Source: DASSTJ01 sp035707965 (GTDB lineage: Bacteria; Actinomycetota; Actinomycetes; Actinomycetales; Angustibacteraceae). Taken from it: a stretch of 28,247 nt of DNA. Positions 15,703-22,346 of this stretch are shown piece by piece; positions within the stretch are counted from its first letter, which is position 1, and each line of letters begins with the position of its first letter. Where the stretch lies: positions 1-28,247 of the forward strand of contig DASSTJ010000196.1 in NCBI GenBank assembly GCA_035707965.1. Direction: 5' to 3'. The notes under the pieces were generated by a model that saw nothing but the letters and a program-made list of their open reading frames with translations, was not told the DNA's origin and did not search any database. A program made the position numbers and the translations under genes.

Positions 15703-16347
15703 TCAGTACCAGCCGTGCGACTGGCTGTGGCCCCAGGCAGCGCACGGCGAGCCATAGCTGGCCTCGATGTACTGCAGTCCCCAGCGGATCTGGGTGAGCG
15801 GGTTCGTCCGCCAGTCGCTGCCGACGCTGGCCATCTTCGAGCCGGGCAAGGCCTGCGGGATTCCGTAGGCGCCGGACGACGCGTTGGTCGCGGTGTGCGT
15901 CCAGCCGCTCTCGCGCGTCCACAGCGAGTCGAGGCAGCGGAACTGCCCCGCGCTCCAGCCGTGCTTGGCGAGCAGGGCGCGGGCCAGGTCACGCGGGTCC
16001 ATCGCGGCGAGCCGCTTGCGCTCGGCGGCGCGAGCAGCACGCACCTTGCGGGCGAGCCGCTCGCGGTGGGCGTTCGCTGCCCTGGCGCGGCGCTTGGAGC
16101 CCGCGAGCAGCTTCGGGTCCTCGAGGGCGGGCTGGGCGTCCGGCGGCACCAGCGGTGGCAGCGTCGCGTGACTGGACGAGGTGGCCAGCGCCGCTCCGGC
16201 GCCCTCCGCCTCCGCACCGGCGACGCCGACGGCGACCGCGGCGACGACCGCGCAGGCCCCGGCCGCATGCAACAGCTGGCGGCGTCGGCGGCGGACGCGA
16301 TGGCGGCCTCGGACGGGTGGTTCAGGACGTGGTGGGGCAGAAGACAC
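15703..16347 (-). CDS. Secreted lytic transglycosylase-like protein
   Basis: The 214-residue exported protein has a twin-arginine-rich, strongly basic N-terminus followed by a hydrophobic stretch (AAGACAVVAAVAVGVAGA) that would act as a signal peptide or anchor. A basic Ala/Arg-rich helical region covers about residues 75-115. The C-terminal lysozyme-like SLT domain begins at FRCLDSLWTRESGWTHTATN, with the catalytic Glu in WTRESGW. SSGAYGIPQALPGSKMAS and TQIRWGLQYIEASYGSPCAAW follow. It should cleave peptidoglycan glycan strands. The GTG at 16347 follows a GGGTGGA sequence; a TTG at 16383 would add 12 residues and sits inside a short palindrome, so I prefer 16347. Confidence 0.87.
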   Translation of the reverse strand: MSSAPPRPEPPVRGRHRVRRRRRQLLHAAGACAVVAAVAVGVAGAEAEGAGAALATSSSHATLPPLVPPDAQPALEDPKLLAGSKRRARAANAHRERLARKVRAARAAERKRLAAMDPRDLARALLAKHGWSAGQFRCLDSLWTRESGWTHTATNASSGAYGIPQALPGSKMASVGSDWRTNPLTQIRWGLQYIEASYGSPCAAWGHSQSHGWY

Positions 16348-16372
16348 CCGTCCACCCTGAGGGATGAGAGGC

Positions 16373-16386
16373 GATTTGCCCAAATC
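16373..16386. promoter_or_regulatory. AT-rich palindrome upstream of the transglycosylase gene
   Basis: GATTTG-CC-CAAATC is an inverted repeat with 6-bp arms, conspicuous in this GC-rich sequence. It lies 26-39 bp before the proposed GTG at 16347 and just after the phoH2 stop. It could be an operator or an RNA hairpin; no regulator can be named. Confidence 0.35.
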
Positions 16387-16410
16387 CGTCCCGGGTCGGA
16401 CGCACTTGCG

Positions 16411-17736
16411 TCAGATCTCGAGACCCTCGAGCAGGTCCGTCACCAACGCCGCGATGGGCGAGCGCTCGGACCGCGTCAGGGTGACGTGCGCGAAGAGCGG
16501 GTGACCCTTCAGCGCCTCGATCACGGCAGCCACGCCGTCGTGCCGGCCCACCCGCAGGTTGTCCCGCTGGGCCACGTCGTGCGTCAGCACCACGCGGGAG
16601 TTCTGGCCCACGCGGGACAGCACGGTGAGCAGCACGTTCCGCTCCAGCGACTGCGCCTCGTCCACGACGACGAACGCGTCGTGCAGGGACCGGCCCCGGA
16701 TGTGGGTCAGCGGCAGGACCTCGAGCATGCCGCGGTCGATGACCTCCTCGACGACCTCCATCGACACCAGGGCGCCGAGGGTGTCGAAGACCGCCTGCGC
16801 CCAGGGGCCCATCTTCTCGGCCTCGGTGCCCGGCAGGTAACCGAGGTCCTGACCCCCGACCGCGTAGAGCGGCCGGAAGACGATCACCTTGCGGTGCTGA
16901 CGGCGCTCCATCACGGCCTCGAGGCCCGCGCACAGCGCGAGCGCGCTCTTGCCGGTGCCGGCACGTCCGCCCAGGCTGACGATGCCGACCTCCGGGTCGA
17001 GCAGGAGATCGAGCGCGATCCGTTGCTCCGCGCTGCGGCCGTGCAGCCCGAACGCGTCACGGTCGCCGCGCACGAGCTGAAGCTGCTTCGTGGGCGCGAC
17101 GCGCGCCAGGGCGCTCCCCCGTGGCGACACCAGGACGACGCCGGTGTGGCACGGCAGCTCGCGTGCCACGTCGTGGTCGAGCACCCCCGCGTCGTACAGC
17201 GAGGCGACCTGCTCGGCGGTCACGTCGAGCTCGGTCATGCCGGTCCACCCGGAGTCCACGGCCAGCTCGGCGCGGTACTCCTCGGCGTGCAGGCCCACGG
17301 CCGACGCCTTGACCCGCATCGGCAGGTCTTTGGAGACGACCGTGACCCGGTGCCCCTCGCCCGCGAGGTTCGCCGCGACCGCCAGGATGCGGGAGTCGTT
17401 GTCGCCCAGGCGGAACCCGGCGGGCAGCGCAGCCGGGTCGGTGTGGTTCAGCTCGACGCTCAGGGTGCCGCCGCCCGCCAGCGAGAGCCGCTCGTCCAGG
17501 CGGCCGTGCTCGGTCCGCAGGTCGTCGAGAAGACGCAGCGCCTGCCGCGCGAAGTAGCCGAGCTCGGGGTGGTGCCGCTTCGCCTCCAGCTCGGTGACCA
17601 CGACCAGGGGCACGACGACCTCGTGCTCGGCGAAGCGCAGCAGCGCCCGTGGGTCGGAGAGCAGGACCGAGGTGTCGAGCACGAACGTACGAGTCCCGCT
17701 GGGCGCGCTCTGGCTGACGGTGCGATCACTGGCCAC
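16411..17736 (-). CDS. phoH2: PIN-PhoH fusion RNase/ATPase (PhoH2 type)
   Basis: The 441-residue protein joins an N-terminal PIN ribonuclease domain (TFVLDTSVLLSDPRALLRF, and acidic positions in TELEAKRHHPELG and LGDNDSRILAVA) to a C-terminal PhoH ATPase. The ATPase has Walker A GGRAGTGKSALAL (Lys263) and Walker B AFVVVDEAQSLE (Asp359/Glu360). VVLTHDVAQRDNLRVG acts as the sensor region. Mycobacterial PhoH2 is a sequence-specific RNA helicase/RNase, and the same role is expected here. The GTG at 17736 is chosen because AAGGGGAG lies 5 nt upstream; the longer open frame is the structured leader. It lies downstream of the prenyltransferase gene but has its own promoter. Confidence 0.94.
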   Translation of the reverse strand: MASDRTVSQSAPSGTRTFVLDTSVLLSDPRALLRFAEHEVVVPLVVVTELEAKRHHPELGYFARQALRLLDDLRTEHGRLDERLSLAGGGTLSVELNHTDPAALPAGFRLGDNDSRILAVAANLAGEGHRVTVVSKDLPMRVKASAVGLHAEEYRAELAVDSGWTGMTELDVTAEQVASLYDAGVLDHDVARELPCHTGVVLVSPRGSALARVAPTKQLQLVRGDRDAFGLHGRSAEQRIALDLLLDPEVGIVSLGGRAGTGKSALALCAGLEAVMERRQHRKVIVFRPLYAVGGQDLGYLPGTEAEKMGPWAQAVFDTLGALVSMEVVEEVIDRGMLEVLPLTHIRGRSLHDAFVVVDEAQSLERNVLLTVLSRVGQNSRVVLTHDVAQRDNLRVGRHDGVAAVIEALKGHPLFAHVTLTRSERSPIAALVTDLLEGLEI

Positions 17737-17888
17737 GTCGACTCCCCTTGCCGGGCGCAGGTCCCGGTTCACTCGCAGGTGTGGTGCCGGGACCAGGCCC
17801 CCGAAGGGGAGCGGTCCGGCCACTCCCCGCGACACAGGTGTCGCTTCATCGGCGGGCCTCCCGGACGGCCGGCGGGAGCCTGCCGTCC
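17737..17888 (-). promoter_or_regulatory. Structured 5' leader of phoH2 with four hairpins
   Basis: Between a TANNNT -10 element and the phoH2 start lie four consecutive perfect inverted repeats. They are CTCCCG/CGGGAG (17858-17863 with 17873-17878), GCGACAC/GTGTCGC (17829-17835 with 17838-17844), GGGGAG/CTCCCC (17806-17811 with 17823-17828) and GGTCCCGG/CCGGGACC (17760-17767 with 17787-17794). The last leaves the Shine-Dalgarno at about 17742-17749 free. I do not recognise it as a known riboswitch class. It may be a cis-regulatory RNA, or a target of PhoH2 itself. Confidence 0.5.
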
Positions 17889-17894
17889 CCGACG

Positions 17895-17900
17895 ACGCTA
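17895..17900 (-). promoter_or_regulatory. -10 element of phoH2
   Basis: TAGCGT on the minus strand fits TANNNT. Transcription would begin near 17888, giving a leader of about 150 nt. No good -35 match is visible at 17 nt. Confidence 0.4.
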
Positions 17901-17946
17901 CGCAGGCGGAAGATCAACAGGTGCAGACACGCCGCAGAGTCACCCG

Positions 17947-18708
17947 TCAGGTGCCGTAGCGGCGCTCGCGCTCGGCGTAGGAGCGGAGCGCCCGCAGGAA
18001 GTCGACCTTGCGGAAGGCCGGCCAGTAGGCCTCGCAGAAGTAGAACTCGCTGTGGGCGCTCTGCCAGAGCAGGAAACCGCCGAGTCGCTGCTCGCCGGAG
18101 GTGCGGATCACCAGGTCCGGGTCCGGCTGGCCCTTCGTGTACAGGTGGCTGGCGATGTGCTCGACGTCCAGCACCTCGGCGAGCTCCTCGATCGACGTCC
18201 CCCGGGCGGCGTGCTCGTGCAGCAGCGACCGCACGGCGTCGGCGATCTCGCGCCGGCCGCCGTACCCGATGGCCGCGTTGACCGTCAGGCCCCGAGCGCC
18301 CTGCGTGCTCTCGTCCAGCTCCTTGAGGCGACGGGCGGTGGACGACGGGAGCAGGTCGAGGGCCCCCATGGGGTGCAGCCGCCAGCGGCCCGTGGCGGCG
18401 ATGCGCTCGGTGACGTCCTCGATGATGGCGATCAGCGGGCGCAGCTCGCGCTCGTCGCGGTTGAGGTTGTCGGTGGAGAGCAGCCAGAGCGTGACGAGGC
18501 CGACGCCGACCTCCTCGCACCACTGGAGCAGGCGGACGACGTTGTCGGCGCCCGCGGCATGGCCGGTGCGGCTGTCGGCTCCGAAGGCCTTCGCCCACCG
18601 CCGGTTGCCGTCGACGATCACGCCGACGTGCCGCGGGATCGTCTCCGGGGTCAGCGCAGACTGCAGCCGGCGCTCGTACACGCCGTACGCCAGATCGCGA
18701 AGCCCCAC
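17947..18708 (-). CDS. uppS: cis-Prenyltransferase (isoprenyl diphosphate synthase, UppS family)
   Basis: The 253-residue enzyme adds IPP units in cis to an allylic diphosphate. HVGVIVDGNRRWAK carries catalytic Asp33, and LTLWLLSTDNLNRDERE-like sequence follows. Both VNAAIGYGGRREI and IRTSGEQRLGGFLLWQSAHSEFYF are family signatures. The choice between long-chain undecaprenyl/decaprenyl synthase and the short-chain Z,E-farnesyl diphosphate synthase cannot be made by eye. The mycobacterial neighbour of phoH2 in a similar region (Rv1086) is the short-chain type. The GTG at 18708 is supported by TACCGT 8 nt upstream. A TTG at 18789 would add 27 unconserved residues. Confidence 0.93.
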   Translation of the reverse strand: MGLRDLAYGVYERRLQSALTPETIPRHVGVIVDGNRRWAKAFGADSRTGHAAGADNVVRLLQWCEEVGVGLVTLWLLSTDNLNRDERELRPLIAIIEDVTERIAATGRWRLHPMGALDLLPSSTARRLKELDESTQGARGLTVNAAIGYGGRREIADAVRSLLHEHAARGTSIEELAEVLDVEHIASHLYTKGQPDPDLVIRTSGEQRLGGFLLWQSAHSEFYFCEAYWPAFRKVDFLRALRSYAERERRYGT

Positions 18709-18716
18709 GAACCACC

Positions 18717-18722
18717 ACGGTA
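18717..18722 (-). promoter_or_regulatory. -10 element of the cis-prenyltransferase gene (leaderless)
   Basis: TACCGT on the minus strand is followed by 8 nt and GTG, so the transcript would start at or one to two bases before the start codon. Confidence 0.5.
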
Positions 18723-18804
18723 CCCCGACGGCTCTCGCTGCCCCGCTCGGAACGGCGCTGGAGCGCCGACCCTCACCGGATCCGCACAATGAGCGCGCCG
18801 CCGC

Positions 18805-19293
18805 TCAGCGGCGGCGCCGGGAGTCGATCACGCCGGTGTCGAAGCCGGCCAGGTGCAGACCGCCGTGGAACCGGGCGTGCTCGATCTTGAGGCACCGGTT
18901 CATGACGACGGTCAGGCCGGCCTGCTCGGCCCTCCGGGCCACGTCCTCGTCCCACAGACCGAGCTGCAGCCACAGCGTCGAGGCACCCGCGGCGAGCGTC
19001 TCGTCCAGCACGGCGGGCAGGTCTGAGGGCTTGCGGAAGACGTCGACGAGGTCCGGCGCGCCCGGCAGGTCGGCCAAGGAGGGGTAGGCGGGTCGACCCA
19101 GGATGGTGTCTGCCCGCGGGTTGACGAACCAGACGTCGAGGTCGGACGACGACAGCAGGTACGTGGCCACGAAGTAGCTGGCGCGTGCCGGGTTGTCCGA
19201 GGCACCCACCATGGCCACGGTGCGGGTGCGCCGGATGATCCGCTGCCGCTCCGCTGCTGACGGCCCCAGCCACGAACGGACGGCGGTCGTCAT
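18805..19293 (-). CDS. CoA-binding Rossmann-fold protein (YccU-like)
   Basis: The 162-residue protein is a stand-alone CoA-binding domain. It has RTVAMVGASDNPARASYFVA near residue 24, VWFVNPRADTILGRPAYPSL, APDLVDVFRKPSDLPAVLDE, and a terminal GLTVVMNRCLKIEHARF with the single conserved Cys of the family. Family members bind CoA or related nucleotides, but the physiological role is not established. Its ATG overlaps the metY stop (ATGA), making it the last gene of the SAM-riboswitch operon. This placement suggests a link to thiol/CoA status or sulfur assimilation. The ORF frame open upstream is antisense or in another frame of metY. Confidence 0.9.
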   Translation of the reverse strand: MTTAVRSWLGPSAAERQRIIRRTRTVAMVGASDNPARASYFVATYLLSSSDLDVWFVNPRADTILGRPAYPSLADLPGAPDLVDVFRKPSDLPAVLDETLAAGASTLWLQLGLWDEDVARRAEQAGLTVVMNRCLKIEHARFHGGLHLAGFDTGVIDSRRRR

Positions 19294-20612
19294 GACGCCT
19301 CCTTCGTCGCGGCCGTCAGAGCCTGGTCGAGGTCCCAGAGGATGTCGTCGACGTCCTCGATCCCCACGCTGATGCGCACGAGGTCCGGCGGCACCCCAGC
19401 CGCCTCCAGCTGCCGGTCCCCGAGCTGCTGGTGCGTCGTGCTGGCGGGGTGGATGACGAGCGTGCGGGCGTCGCCGATGTTGGCCAGGTGGCTGCAGAGC
19501 CGCACCGACTCGATGAAGCGACGGCCCGCCGGCCGTCCCCCCACCACACCGAACGAGAAGACCGCACCGGGCCCCTTCGGCAGGTAGCGCTCCACGCGGC
19601 CGGCGTGCGGGTGCCCCGGCAGGCCGGCGTACTTCACCCAGGCGACCCGGTCGTCCGCGGCCAGCCACTCAGCGACGCGCTGGGCGTTGGCGACGTGGTC
19701 CCGCATGCGTTGCGGCAGCGTCTCGAGCCCTTGCAGCAGGAGGAACGCGCTCATCGGGTCGAGGCACGCGCCGATGTCGCGCAGCTGCTCGCTCCGGAGC
19801 TTGGTCAGGAACCCGTACTCGCCGAAGTTGTCCCACCAGCGGATGCCCCCGTAGGAGGGGGTCGGCTCGGTCATCGTCGGGAAGCGACCGTTGCCCCAGT
19901 CGAAGGTGCCCGACTCCACGACGACCCCCGCGATGGTCGTGCCATGACCCCCGAGGAACTTGGTGGCGGAGTGCACGACCACGTCCGCACCGTGCTCGAT
20001 AGGGCGGCACAGGTAGGGGGTGGCCGTCGTCGCGTCGACGACCAGCGGCACCCCGGCCGCGTGCGCCACGTCGGCCAGCCCGCCGACGTCCGCCACCTCG
20101 GACGCTGGGTTGGAGACGAGCTCGGTGAACACGAGCTTCGTCCGGTCGGTGGTGGCCGCCGCGTAGTCGGCGGGGTCACCGCCGGCCACGAACGTGGTGT
20201 CGACCCCGAAGCGGCGCAGGGTCACGTCGAGCTGCGTCACCGTGCCGCCGTAGAGCCCGGCGCTCGCGACGACGTGGTCGCCGGCTCCAGCGAGCGCAGC
20301 GAACGTGAGGAACTGAGCGGACTGCCCGCTGCTCGTGGCGACCGCGCCCAGTCCCCCCTCCAGGCTGGCCATGCGCTCCTCGAACGCGGCGACGGTCGGG
20401 TTCGAGATGCGGCTGTAGATGGTGCCGTACTTCTGCAGCGCGAACAGGTTCGCGGCGTCGTCCGTGTCCTCGAACACGAAGCCGCTGCTGAGGTACACCG
20501 GGACGGCGCGTGCCCCGGTCGTCGGGTCCGGTCCACCCCCTGCGTGGACCGCTCGGGTCGCGAACCCCCACCTGCGGTCGCCCTCGCGCGCACCCGTGGA
20601 CGACGTGCTCAT
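19290..20612 (-). CDS. metY: O-acetylhomoserine sulfhydrylase MetY
   Basis: MetY is a PLP enzyme of the Cys/Met-metabolism class that makes homocysteine directly from O-acetylhomoserine and sulfide. The 440-residue length suits MetY rather than the shorter MetB/MetZ. Landmarks are GFATRAVHAGGGPDPTTGAR at the N-terminus, then YSRISNPTVAAFEERMASLE, the PLP-lysine motif VVHSATKFLGGHGT (Lys218) and HPASTTHQQL near the end. The MetY-type insertion FPTMTEPTPSYGGIRWWDNFG is present. The ATG at 20612 overlaps the stop of the AmiS/UreI gene. It is third enzyme/transport gene of an operon headed by a SAM-I riboswitch, as expected for a methionine-biosynthetic step. Some enzymes also accept methanethiol. 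Confidence 0.95.
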   Translation of the reverse strand: MSTSSTGAREGDRRWGFATRAVHAGGGPDPTTGARAVPVYLSSGFVFEDTDDAANLFALQKYGTIYSRISNPTVAAFEERMASLEGGLGAVATSSGQSAQFLTFAALAGAGDHVVASAGLYGGTVTQLDVTLRRFGVDTTFVAGGDPADYAAATTDRTKLVFTELVSNPASEVADVGGLADVAHAAGVPLVVDATTATPYLCRPIEHGADVVVHSATKFLGGHGTTIAGVVVESGTFDWGNGRFPTMTEPTPSYGGIRWWDNFGEYGFLTKLRSEQLRDIGACLDPMSAFLLLQGLETLPQRMRDHVANAQRVAEWLAADDRVAWVKYAGLPGHPHAGRVERYLPKGPGAVFSFGVVGGRPAGRRFIESVRLCSHLANIGDARTLVIHPASTTHQQLGDRQLEAAGVPPDLVRISVGIEDVDDILWDLDQALTAATKEAS

Positions 20613-21280
20613 GCTGGCACCGGCTCGTCGCTCACCAGGACGTCTGCGCCCTGCGCCGCCGGGAGCCTGGCAGCTGGCCGCGCGTGGCCGGCGCGGGCCA
20701 GGCCGGACCGCGCCAGCGACCACGACAGCAGGCCGAGCAGCAGCAGGGCACCCAGTGCCGCCCAGCCGGCGGCCGGCGCGTCGGACCAGCGGTCGTGCAG
20801 CAGGAAGATCGCCGACACCGTGCACGTCGGCACGCCGAGCAGCACGAGGAACCATCCGGCGAAGCGGGTGAGCTCCGCGCGGTCCAGCGCCATGAGGAGG
20901 AAGAACAGCGTCCACATCACGGCCCAGGTGAGCCAGATGACGGCGAAGACCGGATCGGTGCCGACCGTGGCGATCGCCTCGTAGGCCGCGATCGCCGCGA
21001 CGAACGAGCTGAACCACCCGAGGCCCTGCGGTTCGAGCTCGAGGAAGATCCCGAGGCCGTAGTACAGGTAGGTGAACCCGAACAGGTACGACGGCCAGGT
21101 GGCGTTGACGACGGCGGCGTCCGAGGCGTGCTGCACCAGGACGATGGTGGGGAGGACGACCTGAGCCGTGCCGACGAAGACGTTCAGGAGAGCGGCGCTG
21201 CGCGCGGGGACGACGCCCAGCGTCACGAGGCCGTTGACGAGGAGCACCACTCCGACGAGGAGCAGTCCGACGTTGCCCAT
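20609..21280 (-). CDS. AmiS/UreI-family amide/urea channel
   Basis: The 223-residue membrane protein shows the AmiS/UreI pattern: MGNVGLLLVGVVLLVNGLVTLG, VVNATWPSYLFGFTYLYYGL, and a WAVMWTLFFLLMALDR helix with a GWFLVLLGVPTCTVSAIFLL helix. Six helices are expected. Known members pass short amides (AmiS) or protonation-gated urea (UreI). The C-terminal 35 residues are Arg/Pro/Ala-rich and cytosolic. The ATG at 21280 follows GAGGGG, and the upstream hydrolase ends only 5 nt before. Its TGA overlaps the ATG of metY. Its place between a hydrolase and MetY suggests uptake of, or product release from, an amide that supplies sulfur. Confidence 0.9.
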   Translation of the reverse strand: MGNVGLLLVGVVLLVNGLVTLGVVPARSAALLNVFVGTAQVVLPTIVLVQHASDAAVVNATWPSYLFGFTYLYYGLGIFLELEPQGLGWFSSFVAAIAAYEAIATVGTDPVFAVIWLTWAVMWTLFFLLMALDRAELTRFAGWFLVLLGVPTCTVSAIFLLHDRWSDAPAAGWAALGALLLLGLLSWSLARSGLARAGHARPAARLPAAQGADVLVSDEPVPA

Positions 21281-21285
21281 GCCGT

Positions 21286-22020
21286 TCAGCCCCTCAGCAG
21301 CTCGACGAAGGTGTCGGACGAGATCACCGGCGCGAAGAAGTTGTTGATCCGCTCGAACGCCGCTGCCTCCTGGTCGGGCCGCTGGCAGCCCGTGGCGTCG
21401 CCGATCACGATGGGCAGCAGACCGTGGTCGCGGGCAGCGCGTGCGTTGCCCTCGATGCACCAGTCGAGGTGGATGCCGGTGAGCACCAGCACCTCGACCT
21501 TCTTGCGCGCCAACGTGATCGGCAGGTCGGTGCCGGTGAACGCCGTCTGCAGGGCCTTCTCGTAGAGCTCGTTGTCCTGCGGCTCGACGAGCTCGCGCAG
21601 CTCGTCGACCAGGGCGTCGTCCCAGGCGCGCTGCTCCGGCGTGACGTCCAGGTGCCCCGTCCACGAGCTGTACTGCGCCGTGTCGAAGACCGTCTGCGGG
21701 TAGTCGTCGCGGAAGACGGTGTAACCGATCCAGTTGAACGACACGAAGTTCGGCGCGCGACGAGCCGCCTTCGCGACCTTGACGGTGGCCTCGAGACTGC
21801 CGCGGAACGCGTGCCCCTCCGCGTACTGCACGCCGCCCTCGCGGTACAAGGAGTTGGACTGGCTGATGGACAGGAAGGCGGCTGGACGCGAGAGGATCTC
21901 GCGCAGGTTCAGCGCCTGCCACTGCGGTGCGAGCGGCGGGATGAGGTGGGCGTTGGACGGCGGAAGCTGCGAGAAGTCCGTCGTCGGGACGGGGGTGGGC
22001 TGAGCGTCGAGCGTGGTCAT
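21286..22020 (-). CDS. Isochorismatase-like cysteine hydrolase with altered catalytic triad
   Basis: The 244-residue protein has the isochorismatase fold. The nucleophile motif LVLTGIHLDWCIEGNARAA holds Cys188, and YEKALQTAFTGTDL holds the catalytic Lys155. The strand where the family has (V)IDMQN reads AAFLSISQSN, so Ser53 stands where the catalytic Asp is expected, by my hand alignment. About 45 N-terminal residues (PPSNAHLIPPLAPQWQALNL) precede the fold. Family members hydrolyse amides, ureides or vinyl ethers, for example nicotinamide or biuret. The substrate here is unknown. The ATG has AAGGA 5 nt upstream. It is the first enzyme gene after the SAM riboswitch and leader peptide, and is followed by an amide/urea channel and MetY. 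Confidence 0.85.
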   Translation of the reverse strand: MTTLDAQPTPVPTTDFSQLPPSNAHLIPPLAPQWQALNLREILSRPAAFLSISQSNSLYREGGVQYAEGHAFRGSLEATVKVAKAARRAPNFVSFNWIGYTVFRDDYPQTVFDTAQYSSWTGHLDVTPEQRAWDDALVDELRELVEPQDNELYEKALQTAFTGTDLPITLARKKVEVLVLTGIHLDWCIEGNARAARDHGLLPIVIGDATGCQRPDQEAAAFERINNFFAPVISSDTFVELLRG

Positions 22021-22056
22021 GGCTGTCCTTGGTCACAGGGTCGTGGTGGTCGTGAG

Positions 22057-22084
22057 CGGTGCGCGAGAGGGCGCTACGGCACCG
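22057..22084 (-). promoter_or_regulatory. Hairpin between the leader peptide end and the hydrolase gene
   Basis: On the minus strand CGGTGC (22084-22079) pairs with GCACCG (22062-22057), with an inner GCG/CGC extension. The leader-peptide stop codon lies within it, so a ribosome finishing the leader would melt it. It has no T tract. Separately, TGTCCT at 22096-22091 in the leader codons is complementary to AGGACA (22029-22024) in the hydrolase Shine-Dalgarno region. Confidence 0.4.
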
Positions 22085-22175
22085 GACGACAGGACATGGA
22101 CCCCACCCGGCACAGGTCGACATGACGACGTGACACCAGACGGCGCGTCAGGACACGAGCACAGGTACGGGACAT
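22074..22175 (-). CDS. Cys-containing leader peptide (RRHVDL type)
   Basis: A 33-codon ORF starts at the ATG at 22175, 5 nt after GGAGG, and ends at 22074. It has Cys codons at positions 5, 22 and 29. Its second half, SRRHVDLCRVGSMSCRPVP, matches the RRHxDLxRVxSxxC pattern that I recall from actinobacterial putative leader peptides upstream of sulfur-metabolism operons. It lies between the SAM-I riboswitch and the hydrolase gene (53-nt gap). A ribosome stalled at Cys29 would cover the TGTCCT sequence that can pair with the hydrolase ribosome binding site. The role as a cysteine sensor is inferred; the reading frame and motif are directly visible. Confidence 0.75.
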   Translation of the reverse strand: MSRTCARVLTRRLVSRRHVDLCRVGSMSCRPVP

Positions 22176-22182
22176 GCGTTCC

Positions 22183-22282
22183 TCCATCGGTCCTGGCATT
22201 AGCACCCGCTCCCGGACCCACGTGCGGTCCAGGGGGTTGCTGCGGCGTCGGCGAGCCAGGTCTCTCAGCCGCTCTTGATGAA
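22183..22282 (-). ncRNA. SAM-I (S-box) riboswitch, copy 1
   Basis: The minus-strand sequence carries the SAM-I core in order: TTCATCAAGAGCGGCTGAGA, then ACCTGGCTC, GACGCCGCAGCAACC, a P3 stem GGACC/GGTCC and GGGTGCTAATGCC. P1 forms between TTCATC (22282-22277) and GATGGA (22188-22183). The Shine-Dalgarno GGAGG (22185-22181) of the leader peptide overlaps the 3' strand of P1, so SAM binding should block its translation. No terminator follows, so control is probably translational. It governs the leader peptide, hydrolase, AmiS/UreI, metY and CoA-binding gene. Confidence 0.9.
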
Positions 22283-22289
22283 CGAGACG

Positions 22290-22329
22290 AACGTAGAACC
22301 ATCGACCAGATGTCGGGAAGATCGTCTCA
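22290..22329 (-). promoter_or_regulatory. Promoter and conserved upstream box of riboswitch operon 1
   Basis: TACGTT at 22295-22290 is a TANNNT -10 ending 7 nt before P1, so the transcript begins essentially at the aptamer. Upstream, TGAGACGATCTTCC (22329-22316) is separated from the -10 by exactly 20 bp. The same 14-mer at the same spacing occurs before riboswitch copy 2. It may contain the -35 or be an activator site. Confidence 0.6.
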
Positions 22330-22346
22330 CTGGCCAAGACGAGGCC

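Noticed and set aside
16348..16410. A c-di-AMP (ydaO-type) riboswitch upstream of the transglycosylase gene
   Set aside because: Such riboswitches often precede actinobacterial cell-wall hydrolases, but only 63 nt lie between phoH2 and this start and no aptamer core is visible.
15715..18792. A 1025-codon plus-strand open frame
   Set aside because: It runs antisense to the transglycosylase, phoH2 and prenyltransferase genes, and its composition (Arg/His/Leu/Gly-rich, no domain) is that of a GC-rich shadow frame.
22183..22282. SAM-IV rather than SAM-I riboswitch
   Set aside because: The two classes share core features and SAM-IV is common in actinobacteria, but the CATCAAGAG and GGTGCTAAT segments and the P1 layout fit SAM-I better.
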